A DNA stretch of 59,732 nt from Epichloe hybrida (Eukaryota; Ascomycota; Sordariomycetes; Hypocreales; Clavicipitaceae). The notes under the pieces were generated by a model. The model was not told the DNA's origin. It searched no databases and saw nothing but the letters and a program-made list of their open reading frames with translations. Position numbers and translations under genes: made by a program. This document shows, piece by piece, positions 11,912 to 22,050 of the stretch; the stretch's first letter is position 1, and each line of letters begins with the position of its first letter. The stretch spans positions 1 to 59,732 of the forward strand of contig JAFEKR010000100.1 of NCBI GenBank assembly GCA_019022495.1. Reading direction: 5' to 3'.

Positions 11912-12769
11912 ATGGTTTGGGGTTCGAGAAATGGCCTGGTCGGCATCCTGTCGTTGGCCTTGGTCTGCCCCGCGGACGCTTTCTACATTCCAGGTAATAC
12001 TAGACTCGCACCAATGCAGGCAATGTTATAGCATCTTTCGGTTGACACGTATATAGGCTGGTCGATCAAAAGTTACAGGCCGGAGCAGCAGATTCCTCTC
12101 ATGGTCAACAAAGTCTACTCCGACAATACGCAGCTCCAATACGCCTACTACGATCTGCCATTTGTCTGCCCACCCACTGGCCAACACAAGGCAGGGACGG
12201 GGCTGTTGAGCGGGCAAAGTATCTCGCTCAATCTGGGCGAAGTCCTCCGAGGAGACCGGATAATGGCATCGGATATCGAGCTTGCCATGACTAAAGACAA
12301 GCCTTGTACTTTTCTCTGCAACAAGGAAATGTCGACGAGCGACTTGAGACGAACTAGGGAATTGGTTCGAGACGGGTACGTGGCCGAGTGGATTGTGGAC
12401 AACCTCCCCGGCGCTACCAGTTTCGTGACGGTGGACAAGACCAAGAAGTATTATGCGGCTGGTTTCAAGCTCGGGTATACGGAAGTGTCCCCTAGCACCG
12501 GAAAGGAGCGCTATTACCTTCACAATCACCACACCATTGTCATTCGCTATCGCTCGGCTGCCGGTCGCTCCGGGGAGCGTGGCGAAAAGGTCATTGTTGG
12601 GTTTGAGGTTTACCCGAAAAGCATTGGCAGCGGCAACCGACGAGACAGCCAAGGATGTCCCATAGACTTGCAAAACACCAGCGGCGCATTTGAGCTACGT
12701 TTTGCGGCCAACAAGACAAGCGACCCAGCGCCCAGATATGCGGATCCGTCTTACCGCCCAACTTCTCTA

Positions 12770-12802
<33 letters not shown>

Positions 12803-14258
12803 GTAGCCGAGGGAGCAATAAAAATCCCTTTTACGTACTCGGTTTACTTCCGGGAAGACTCCAGCATCGAATGGGCGCGCCGCTGGGACCTCTACTTTGT
12901 CAACCAAGAGGAAGGGTCTCGCATTCATTGGCTTGCCATTGTCAACTCGCTCATCATCTGTGGCTTGCTCACGGGTATCGTCATGGTCATCTTGGCCAAG
13001 ACGATTCGCTCTGATATCAAGGGATACAGAGAATCGTTGGCCGAGGATGGCAAATTACGATCGAAACGCAAGCGTCCATCTGGTATTCGCTGCTCGACAA
13101 AGGAGAAGAAGCCAGGCCTGCTCGACCAAGGTGACGATGCGAACGATGCCGACATCTCGTCCTCCTCCGACGAGGAGGCACTCGAGGACGGGTCTGGATG
13201 GAAACTGCTCCACGCAGATGTTTTCAGAACTCCCCGATTCGGTGGCCTGCTGGCACCTCTTGCTGGCTCCGGCATGCAACTCATGTTCATGGCGGCAGGC
13301 CTCGTGCTTCTGAGCGCACTGGGAGTTTTGAATCCGAGCTTCCGTGGCGGATTCATCAGCGTTGGCGTGGGCCTATTCGTATTCGCAGGAGTCCTTTCTG
13401 GCTACTTTTCCGCCCGTGTCTTCAAGAGCTTCGATGGCAAGGACTACAAAGCGAATGCACTGATCACGGCCCTTTTATTCCCCGGGCTGACATTTGGTCT
13501 CGTCTTCGTGCTGAACCTGTTTGTCTGGGCCCAGGCGTCCAGCACGGCCATCCCGTTCGGCACCCTGCTTGCCATGACGTTTCTGTGGCTTTGCGTCCAG
13601 GTGCCTCTCGTTCTGGCAGGTTCGTACTACGGGTTTAACAAGGCTGGCGCATGGGAGCACCCGACGCGAACAGCGGCCATTGCGCGCCAGGTGCCCCGGC
13701 AGGCATGGTACGTCAAGTCGATTCAATCCATCCTCCTGGCAGGCTTGATTCCGTTCGCCGTCATCTTCATCGAGCTCCTCTTCGTGTTCCAGTCCGTGTG
13801 GCAGGACAAGAGCGGCTACTACTACGTATTCGGCTTCTTGACCGTCGTATCCGCCATCATGGCCGCGACAGTCGCCGAGGTGACGGTTGTGACCATTTAC
13901 ATCCAGCTTTGCTCCGAGAACTACCATTGGTGGTGGCAGTCGTTCTTTGTTGGTGGCGGTAGCGCCTTGTGGGTGTTTGGCTATAGCATCTGGTATTATT
14001 TCTTCAAGCTTCACATCACCGGCTTCGTTGGCAGTATGTTGTTCTTCAGCTATAGCTTCATGGCTTGCTGTGTATATGGCCTTTTGACGGGAACGATTGG
14101 TTTTCTAAGCGCGTATGCTTTCGTGAGAAGGATTTATGGGTTCGCATCCCCCCCCCCCCTTCCTTCCTTTTTTTTTTCTCCTCCCTGAACGTATTTGTGT
14201 CACCCTACGGTGATGTTTGCGATACTAATGAGGGTGCAGGGCTATCAAAGTCGATTAA
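11912..14258 (+). CDS. Endomembrane protein 70 (EMP70/TM9SF) family protein
   Basis: Exons 11912-11993, 12057-14139 and 14240-14258 join to 727 aa. Exon 1 encodes a signal peptide ending ADA before FYIPG; exon 2 continues GWSIKSYRPEQQIPL, the conserved lumenal start of the family. An acidic run (about residues 265-275) lies in the lumenal domain. The first membrane helix is at about 317-345, then a Lys- and acid/Ser-rich cytosolic loop, and from about residue 430 eight further helices. The long exon runs open to 14188 and would end in a Pro/Phe tail unlike the family. Splicing a 100-nt intron with a TACTAAT branch site at 14223 and a GCAG acceptor gives GAIKVD and a stop, the KxD-type C-terminus used for Golgi retention and COPI binding. 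The donor, GTTCGC, is weak. Family members act in the Golgi/endosomes in sorting of membrane proteins and in adhesion. I cannot say which of the three fungal paralogues (TMN1-3) it is. Confidence 0.95.
11994..12056 (+). other. EMP70 intron 1
   Basis: Donor GTAATA, TTGAC-like branch site, acceptor TATAG. It splits the glycine codon of YIPGW. Confidence 0.9.
14140..14239 (+). other. EMP70 intron 2, before a 19-nt last exon
   Basis: Donor GTTCGC (weak), a poly-C/poly-T interior, a near-perfect TACTAAT branch site and GTGCAG acceptor. Removal yields the family-typical -GAIKVD terminus. Confidence 0.8.
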
Positions 14259-14845
14259 TGGGCTTTCTTTCTATTGGATTAAGATGCTCCGCGAAGTGTT
14301 AATTTATTAATAATTCGTTTTCATCTCCAACAACAGCCTCTTCCAGGATTATTCTTCTTAATTAGTCTGGGAAGGCGCATGTCCATCTCGAGCACCGTCT
14401 TTGCAAGGAAGGTTTATCAAGCGTTGGGGAGCGCCCGGGTCCAAGTTGAGACTTGAGTTGACTAAATTGTCTCCTTTGAACAGGCGTCTTGATTGGGGAG
14501 CATGTAGAATTGGGTCTAACAGGCCGGAGACGGCGTTTTATTCGTACACACTCCTTTGAGATGAGGTTTGACCAAAAGCAGTCATGAGCAAAGCATTTCA
14601 CAAAGAACTAGCAGGAAAGCGTTGGGAGAAGCAATTGAGCATTTAAACCCCAGCGAAATTGGTTACAATCTCATTATTCGCCTTATGAAGTCTGACACCG
14701 CCAGCGTCTTTATCGGACTGTCCGATGCTTCGCCTTCTCCTTGCCCACAGGGATCTTGCACATCATGTTCGTATTTGACACCCCGGATTTATAGCATGGT
14801 TGAGCAAACTCTGTTGTAAAGCTCCTGGATCTGTTCCTTCAACGG
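14259..14845. other. Intergenic region, convergent 3' ends
   Basis: No gene found. It separates the EMP70 gene (+) from the BTB remnant (-), both pointing into it. Open frames here are short and without recognisable domains. Confidence 0.5.
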
Positions 14846-15905
14846 TCACTTGGAGCCGCCATCGCATTTGTGCTCAGTGTCCTTTGTTAGAGCCTCGAGC
14901 CTAGCCGCCATCTCGGTGATGGAACACTCCTCGAACGGCTCCCTCGGTGGCCACAGGTTGGCCCTGCGAAGTATGCTGGAGTAATCGGCGACGCGCTTCT
15001 CAGGAGTGCACATTTCGGGGAACAGCGACTTGTTCCGACAGTGGCGACATTGCATGACGCCCGGGGAGTACGATCTCCTGCAGCGCGGACACCTCCCTCG
15101 GTGTATATCGTGTGACTGGCTAATTGATCCCGTAGAAGGCCTTTCCATTAATTTAATCTCGTCGCGAAAGACTTCAAGTGTGTCCATGATTCGAGTCTCA
15201 ATTTTACCTGGACCTCCCGTTAGCCCTTCTCTCGTCTTGCTCTGGTCGCCAAAGTGATGCGCGACACATACTTTGCATTGCCTCCGGAAGAAATGTCATA
15301 GCCTCCCCACATGAACCGAAATTCGATCCGGACGTTGCGTATGGCTGCTATTGAAGTTGTCTCGATGTGGCCTGTGGATGCGGAAGAAAATACGCGGCAG
15401 TGAGCACGAGTCCGAAGACCTCGGAATCAGAGGGCTCCGGCATGGTTTGCATCCATTGGGAAATCCACGGCTGAAGGGACGTGGTACACTGGTATTTGTC
15501 GCTGTGCAGAGCCACCTTTGCGAGAACATCGGGTATCCAGCGTCCAGTGTGAATCCAGGAAGCGATAGTGCAGGATTGATGGGATGATCTCCGTGGCTTC
15601 AGGGTCATCTTTCCTTCAGGACTACTTGGGGGCAATTCACCTCCTCGCGCGGCTTGGCCCTCCGCAAAGGACGATCCAAAGAGGGCAGCAAAGTACTTGG
15701 ATGCGAGACAGAGGGTTCGACTTGAGACGAGGAATCTTCGACTCGCATCAGCTTGAACGAGTAGCACTGCGTCACCATTTGGATCGAGACGTATCGTGCC
15801 ATTGTCAACCTCCTCAGAGGAGACATCCTTCTGATCAGAATCATCATGAGGTGGTGATGAGGAAAAGCGCCGGTCTCTATGATTTCTACATGGGATTTCT
15901 GTGAA
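14846..15905 (-). pseudogene. Broken BTB/POZ-domain protein gene
   Basis: Read on the minus strand, the pieces of a fungal nuclear-type BTB protein appear in the right order but in changing frames. DPNGDAVLLVQ through YFAALFGSSFAEGQAAR lies in one frame (to about 15650). VNCPQVVLKE is one base over, DDPEATEIIPSILHYRF one more (about 15555-15605), and DVLAKVALHSDKYQC through LTAAYFL is back in the first. ETTSIAAIRNVRIEFRFMWGGYD (about 15285-15355) needs another shift. A plausible intron then follows (GTATGT donor, CTAAC branch, CCAG acceptor, about 15212-15272). The C-terminal exon, to the stop at 14846-14848, holds a CxxC..CxxC zinc-ribbon-like segment and the LWPPREPFEECS motif typical of this family's tail. 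No in-frame start ATG is visible. The first frame stays open by chance, so automatic annotation may call it intact. It is either a real pseudogene or a stretch with 1-nt sequencing errors. Confidence 0.75.
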
Positions 15906-16093
15906 AAAAAAAAAAAACTCCTTGGCCTGTCGTTAATGTCGTCGCAAGGACATGCTGTTAACAAGCCCGGGTCGGCACAAGATGAATGTATTTTCTTAGT
16001 CAGCGCGGATAAAATAAAGAGCGCATGTCCACCAGGGGTTTGTTCCGCGCCCCAGCGTGTCGGCCAGACAATTGCGATGGCTCGCATATTCAA

Positions 16094-16255
16094 TTAAACC
16101 AACTGGGCATGGAACTTTTCGTCGAGTTGACGCATGATGCAGCTTGTGAAGAGGCCGTCTTTGACCAGGACTCGGAAGAAGATTTCGTTGGGCTGCTTGT
16201 TGGACAGAGAGGCGGCTTGGGAGGCGCGCAGGCCGGGATGCGTCGTTGTGCCCAT
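16094..16255 (-). CDS. Small ORF, 53 aa, unknown function
   Basis: An ATG at 16255 in the good context AAG-ATG-G opens a 53-codon frame starting MGTTTHPGLRASQAASL and ending FHAQLV before TAA. Third codon positions are almost all C or G, the coding bias of the neighbouring genes, which is unusual for a chance ORF. The part NEIFFRVLVKDGLFTSCIMRQLDEKF is well-behaved protein sequence, but I recognise no family. It lies just upstream of the broken BTB gene on the same strand. A poly-pyrimidine-CACAG acceptor at about 15902-15920 could connect it to the BTB exons, in which case it would be their first exon. A terminal exon of another transcript is also possible. Confidence 0.45.
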   Translation of the reverse strand: MGTTTHPGLRASQAASLSNKQPNEIFFRVLVKDGLFTSCIMRQLDEKFHAQLV

Positions 16256-16490
16256 CTTGATGATGAAGCATCAATGAGCTGCTGGGTTGGGGGGGTTGGG
16301 GGATGCATCATGGATGCATGTCAGTCACTATCATGGGGGGGTCAGCTCTGGTCAATTGAACAAAGAGAAAAGTGACTGATTTAAAGCACAAACTCTGGTG
16401 CAGGTTTGGATACACTGTATCGCATGCAAGCAACTACAAGAACAAAGGGGAAAAAAAAAAAGAAAGGCGAGTCAATGTTCACTTAATAGA
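16256..16490. other. Short gap between the small ORF and sulfatase gene
   Basis: Contains G-runs and an A-run (16451-16461) just beyond the sulfatase stop, and would include its 3' UTR. Nothing else seen. Confidence 0.4.
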
Positions 16491-18053
16491 TCAGAAATCC
16501 CTGTGCGGTCCGTAACGCCATCGCTTGCCATTGTCCTCAACCCACCATCGGGCTATAAATGCAGCTTCTTCCGCCCACTTGGCTGATTCTATGCCGTGGG
16601 CTCCCTCCACCTCTTTCAAGAATGCGTCAAAGTCAAATCCCTGCACCGGCCTCTCCTCTGTCGGGTCCAGCGCAAGATCGGCAAAGCTCCATTCGCTGTT
16701 GTCGATGACGGGAACGACTAGTCGGAACTGCGGTTGTCGAGCGTCGCGCACGCTAATCATGGCCCGGCCTGGGTTGATGACGGTGAATTGCCAATCTCCC
16801 TGACCCGTCTCGGATGACTTTCGCAGCTTACGGATCATGGTCTGCCCCTCGTAGTTTCGCGAGCCCAGGCTTCTGGCCAGTCGTGCGTGTTCTGGAGCCA
16901 GGGACCCCGTTTCGACGAGTAAGTCCAGGATGGTCGGGAGAATCTGTATCGACGTGACCGCATCGTCGACATCGATGATGGGCAGCTTTGGGTGCGAAAG
17001 CACCAGGGGAACGTGCAGATTGCCGACGTTCGGGTTGTAATACGCCGAGGACATATCGTTTTCGGGCATGGATAGGCCATGGTCTCCAACCATGACGGCG
17101 AGTGTTTCCTCCGCCACTCCCTGCTCGTCCAGTACACCCAGCACCTTGCCCAGCCATTTGTCGTCGAATCCAATGCTGTTGATGTACTTGGAAAGGTCCC
17201 CCAAACCTTGACCTACGGGGCCGTACGTCTCATCTTCGGGTAAGCCAAACGGATGGTGGCTCGTGCTGGTGAGGTGCGTGAGAAAAACACGCTCGCTCTT
17301 CTTCTTGGCCGACACAAAGACGTCCCGCAGATAGTCCTCCAGTGGAGTTTCCGGTATGCTGAAGTAGTTGACGTCGGGCAACTCAGATACGCCATGTTTG
17401 GGAACGTGATCTTTCTCACCCTTGAGGTATTCTTTCGATATGAGATTTTCCCCCGGATATCCCATATGTTCCAACAAGCGCTTTTGGCCATCAAAGTCCA
17501 TGGTTGCAGACTGCATAAACCAACTTCGCCATTTGTCCGAGTGGAAACTCGAGCCCCCTGCTGTTCTATGCCTGTCGCCTCGGGGCACGTCGATATGGTT
17601 CATTGCATCAAATATATGTGGCATGCAGGGCGCAGGCAGCTTATGAACGACTTCGAGATTGAAATCCGCGACCAATGGGGGCGAGCCGCAAAGTGTCCCC
17701 ACAAGACTCTTCAGCGTGTATGTAGCCGGTGTATAGGCGTTGTTGAAGTTGATGCCTCCTCGTCGTCTGCTCGCTCCCCGGGCATGCGGGAAGCTGTCGT
17801 TGTAGTCGCCGGTGATGTAGTTTGCATTGGGCGTCAACGATGCCAACTTTTCCTGCGCGTCTTCCGGCAACGTCCCGTTCTCGTACGATTCGACAAGTCT
17901 GCGCCAGATAAGCCCGTCCTTTTTGATTGGAAATACGTCTTTCCTGGTGCTCTCGAGGAAAATGATGATAACGTGGCGGATGGGCACGCTGGCTAGTTTG
18001 CTGCGAAGATCGGAGAGAACGTCTTCCTCGGCATTCGATATTCTCAAGGGAAT
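16491..18053 (-). pseudogene. 5'-truncated sulfatase / LTA-synthase-like protein
   Basis: A continuous 520-codon open frame encodes the catalytic part of a fungal sulfatase-domain protein of the LtaS/alkaline-phosphatase superfamily. RHVIIIFLESTRKD carries the metal-binding glutamate. YTPATYTLKSLVGTLCG (about 17690-17735) contains the probable Thr nucleophile region. VMVGDHGLSMPEND (about 17075-17095) carries the Asp-His metal ligands. The C-terminus ends naturally at RYGPHRDF. Homologues are longer, with N-terminal membrane helices before the segment that starts here as IPLRISNAEED. Just upstream, in frame, is TAG (18054-18056), and the sequence becomes AT-rich RIP DNA. No ATG precedes the catalytic domain. 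I infer the 5' half (membrane segments, promoter) was lost at the rearrangement junction; the remaining part is not itself RIP-mutated. Normal substrates of the fungal family are not established. Confidence 0.85.
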
Positions 18054-18060
18054 CTAGGAT
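18054..18060. other. Junction between gene island and AT-rich block
   Basis: Composition and codon structure change within a few bases from coding sulfatase sequence to RIP-type DNA. No LTR end or TIR lies at the junction, so it is not a simple transposon insertion edge. Confidence 0.7.
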
Positions 18061-18249
18061 ATAATTAGAGAGTGCTAGATTAATATATATCTAGGCCCTC
18101 TAGACTAGATTATTTATAATACTAGTAATAACTTTACCTTAGCTAAATTTAGGCATTATGCTTACTTAATATTAATTAATATTAATAAGATACTTATTAA
18201 AGCCTATAATAGTATTAGAAAGGTTAAGAGATATTATAAACCCCTTTAC

Positions 18250-18930
18250 TAGGCTTATAATATTATTATAGACTTAATTAGTAAGGAAATTACTCCTAAG
18301 TAATAACTCTAGATAGCTATTAAAGCTATTAATAACTTAGCAGGCCCTAATAGCCTTATACTAACCTTACTAGTCTTTAGAGCTTACCTATAGATAATAA
18401 ATAAGTTACTACTAAGTGTCTCTATTATTTAATAAGCTAAAGTAATTTAGAAGGTAACTAATAAAGTCTACTATTACTTAGCTAAGAGGTAGGTCTATAA
18501 GGCCCTTAGCGCCTAGAATAGCCTTAATATATTACTAATATATTAGCTACTACTATAGGCTAATATATATATATAAAGAGAAAAAGGTAAATAGTATAGC
18601 CCTTATAAGCTATTAGCTACTAATAAAGAGACCTATATAGTTAAGATGCCTTATAGCCTAGCTAAGTTTTACTTTATAGTAATAAAGCTATACTATAAGG
18701 ACCTATAGTATATAAGGGCTAATAAGCAAAGCCTTTAGGATATTAAGGAGTATAACCTAGGCCTAGAGGTCCTTACCTATAATATAGCCCTTTCCTATAC
18801 TATAGCTCTCTTTAATATTATAGTCCTATTATAAAAAAGGGCTAAGAAAGCCTAGGGGAATAAGTTACTTATAAAGGGTAATAAGATAAAGAAAGAAAAG
18901 AAAAAGACACTAGTTAAGAGAAAGTAAGGG
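18250..18930 (+). pseudogene. Z: integrase C-terminal remnant
   Basis: Readable pieces include NNLAGPNSLILTLLVF, then SPYKLLATNKETYIV and LAKFYFIVIKLYY. These match the fungal copia integrase tail (AGPxGLVPTLLVFGAY ... PYxLL..ETCTV ... FRSTVVKPYY). Followed by a lysine-rich linker to about 18930. Confidence 0.8.
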
Positions 18931-19299
18931 AAGCTAAGGAAAAACCTTATAGTTTAATTCTTTATTAATAAGGGTATAGAGAAGCCTATAAAGGCTATTA
19001 AGGCTAAAGGTAATTCTATAGGAAGCTATAGAGTTAAAGAACTTATAGTAAGCCTTAAGGTAACTAAAGCTACCCCTATAGGAAGCTATAAAGCTAGTAG
19101 CCCTAAGGGAGTAAAAGTAAAGGTAATTAAGGCTTAGGTTTATAATCCTAAGGAGCTTATTAAACCTATAAAGCCCCTTATATTTATTAATAAAGACTAA
19201 GAGAAAGTATTAATTAAGGAGATTATAGCTAAAGAAGTGCTAAATATAGTATTCCTTATAGTAAAAGAAAAGGCTAACTAAAACCTTACCCTTTAACTT

Positions 19300-20260
19300 T
19301 ACTAAGAGAGAAAGATTATAACCTTAGGGAGCCCCTTTAAATAATTTAATTAAGCTAAGATTAACGTATTATAAGCTTATAATATGTTTAGATTTATAAT
19401 ATTTAATCTAGTAAAGTATAGAAGCCACTAGATCTTTAATTCTTATATAGTCTAAGAGATTAAAGGTAAAGGCACTAAAACACTATATAAGAAATCGCGC
19501 CTTATTATGTAAGGGCATAATAATAGAGGAAAAGAGGCTATCTTAACCTAATTGCTAATAATATAGTAATTAAGCTAACGGATTATTATAGCCCTTGCTC
19601 TATTATTAAAGCAAAAGGGAATTTACCTTTAGCTACAAGATATTACGTAAGCTTATGTTTAATCCTAAATAACCCTAAATAGGCTAATTATTATAAAGTT
19701 ACTAAAGCAAATTACACACCTCTTTCTAAAAGGCATAATAATAGAGGTTATTAAGCCCCTCTATAGGATTGTAGAGGCTAGAACCTACTAGTAAGTAATA
19801 TATTTTTACCACTATAGAGATAATCTTAATATAATAACCTTAATATACAATCCCTGTTTACTAATTATAGCCCTAAATAATAAAAACCTCTTTAGTATTA
19901 TAGGGATGTAAATAGATAACACGCTAGGCCTTAGTAATAATAACTTCTTTAAGAAAGAAGAAAAAGAGCTCTAGAAGGTGAAGTTTATAGCTAAAGAAAA
20001 ACAACGCCTTATAACTACAAATCCCCTTATCTTTAATAGCTATATCTTAACCTAGAACGCTAATAACTCCCTAACCCTAACCTAAAAGGGCTAAAGTTAG
20101 AAGATTAAGGAAATTAACCCTTAATTACTAATAGTAAGGTAAGATTATGTAAAGCAAAGAGCCTAAGGAAGTTATATTATAATAGTCTATTAACTAGAGG
20201 CATTATATAACCTATTAATTGCTATATAACACTAAGAACCCTTTACTAATAATATCTTAT
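19300..20260 (+). pseudogene. Z: reverse transcriptase remnant (Ty1/copia)
   Basis: Recognisable blocks in order are GTKTLYKKSRLIM, RIIIALALLLKQKG, DIT.AYV (the D-x-(S/T)-x-A-(Y/F) block of copia RT), GIIIEVIKPLYRIVEA, and IYNPCLLI before the degenerate active-site region. Several Gln/Trp/Arg positions are stops. Confidence 0.85.
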
Positions 20261-20930
20261 AACTTAATAAACACCTTAAGTGGCAAATTAAGCATTAGCA
20301 GCGGGGATTATAGTACATCCCCTTAACTCTTAAAGAAGCAAAGCTCTTTATATTTATAAATAAGTCCCTTACTAATAACAAAGATCTAAGTTCATAGATT
20401 AAATACATTATTATAATTAGTAATAAAGTAATAAAGGAGAATAATACCTTTATCTTAAAAGGGAATATTATTACATATAGCTTTACAAAAAGCAAGCGTG
20501 TGACCTATAGCGCACTTATATCTAAGCTATATAGCATGGTTTAAGGTGCTAATATTGCGTATATAATATCTATAACCCTTTAAATAATCACAGACTAATT
20601 AAAGATACCTTAGATCCTAATAATTCTTTATATAGACTCTTTTTTATTATATAAATGCCTTATAAAGCTAGGTATAATAAAAGAGAAGTAGCTAATAATT
20701 AATATTATAGCCCTTTAGTAATTATATAAGAGAAGGGAAGTCTATAAAGTTAGATAGATTAATAGTGGTAATAATCTAGCTAATGTAATAATAAAGGCAT
20801 TGCTAAATTTAGCCCTTTTAACCTTAATTAATTTAAATAAATTAATGATTTATATAGAAGGATAGGTTAAGAGACCTATAAGGTTAGGCAAAGGGGAGGA
20901 TTAATATAATAGGCATATAGGTATAGATTA
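20260..20930 (+). pseudogene. Z: RNase H remnant
   Basis: LFIFINKSLTNNKDLSS, SKRVTYSALISKLYSMV, ILYIDSFLLYKCLIKLG and INSGNNLANVIIKAL match the copia RNase H D-E-D-D pattern and the DGxxNPADxxTK tail. No other gene is present; the 66-aa open frame on the minus strand here is a shadow. Confidence 0.85.
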
Positions 20931-21194
20931 TAATAACTAGGTTAATTAGAATAACCAAAGCCATAATAGCTAATAAGAACTGTGGATTCCTATTAAGGGA
21001 TTTACTTATGTATACTTTCCTTTAATCCGATTTTTATTACGTTTTTAGGCTCCTTTAGCCATAAAGAAAAGAGAGAGTGCTAGTGTAGCTTCCTTTAAAC
21101 CTTTAGATAATAGATAGTCTAACTTTAGCTAAAGAGTGAAGCCACTAAAGGGATGCATATAATGTAATTAGACGCATTATAAGCTACCCCGCTC

Positions 21195-21371
21195 TGTTAG
21201 TAGTAGCACTACACTATAGCCTTACTTTTCCCCCTTTTTACTTACTTTCTCTTCTAGCTAGATTTCTCTCCTTCTCCCTTTTCTCTTCTCTCTTAGTTAT
21301 TAGCTATTATTATTAACTTTATTGAATTTAACCTCGTTACACTAGTATAACGTTCCTTGGTGGAACTAACA
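21195..21371 (+). repeat. Z: 3' LTR (177 bp)
   Basis: Begins TGTTAG and ends CTAACA (inverted LTR ends). It retains near-normal GC with a pyrimidine-rich middle, so it is less RIPed than the coding part. No partner LTR is in the window. Confidence 0.7.
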
Positions 21372-21740
21372 ATATTACTTTAAGCTTTATAATTCTAAAG
21401 CTTTAAGAAGTTATACATAGTAACTTTATATATCTTATTATAATAATATATAAAGAAAGAATATAATAGAAAATATTTATAATATTTTAATAGATTCTTA
21501 ATAGTATATTTTAGTTACCCTATATAGCTTAAATAAGCTATAGAAATAAGTTTAACTTATTTTTAAAAATAATAGTAAGACTAACTTTTATATAATATAC
21601 TATACTTATTATAAGGTATACAGACGTAAGGGGGTTTTTCTTCCTAGTATAGGGTTTTCCCTCTTAACTAAGCAGTTAGAGTACTAGGACTAGCTACTTA
21701 ATTAGCTATCTAGCGTAAAGAATATATATATACTTATTAT

Positions 21741-21835
21741 AAGAGATTTAATAACTTTAATAACTTTAATAACTTTAATAACTTTAATAACTTTAATAAC
21801 CTTGATTACTATTATTACTATTATTACTATTATCT
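21741..21835. repeat. ATAACTTTAA decamer and ATTACT repeats
   Basis: About six copies of a 10-bp TTTAATAAC-type unit, then an ATTACTATT microsatellite, inside element E. The matching position in D and F carries other copy numbers. Confidence 0.8.
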
Positions 21836-22050
21836 TACTTTTATTATTATTTTAAAAAACATAAAAAAGAAAACATTTTTATAATATTAATATTTTTAAA
21901 AACCTTAAAATACTAAGTTATTAAAAACTATAGCTTTTACTATAGTAATTTACTTATAATTACTAGTATTTATATTTTATTTATTTATTAGTTATATATA
22001 TTTTATTAAACTTTAACACTAATAATATTCTAAGTAATATTAGTATTTTA

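Larger units (their letters stand above)
18057..21371 (+). mobile_element. Element Z: RIP-mutated, 5'-truncated Ty1/copia retrotransposon
   Basis: Plus-strand conceptual reading shows copia order: integrase C-terminus, reverse transcriptase, RNase H, then a 3' LTR. The 5' LTR, gag and protease are missing at the sulfatase junction. Stops are spread throughout, mostly TAA/TAG replacing Gln, Trp and Arg codons as RIP predicts. Confidence 0.85.

Noticed and set aside
14140..14188. Pro/Phe-rich C-terminus of the EMP70 protein by direct read-through.
   Set aside because: Splicing to the exon at 14240 gives the family-typical end, with a strong branch site and acceptor.
15605..16093. 162-codon minus-strand ORF as an independent gene.
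   Set aside because: Its C-terminal part is one of the shifted frames of the BTB gene (VNCPQVVLKE) and its N-terminal part shows no coding bias.
20295..20495. 66-aa minus-strand ORF in element Z.
   Set aside because: It is antisense to the recognisable RNase H sequence and is Leu/Ile/Phe-rich only because of AT content.
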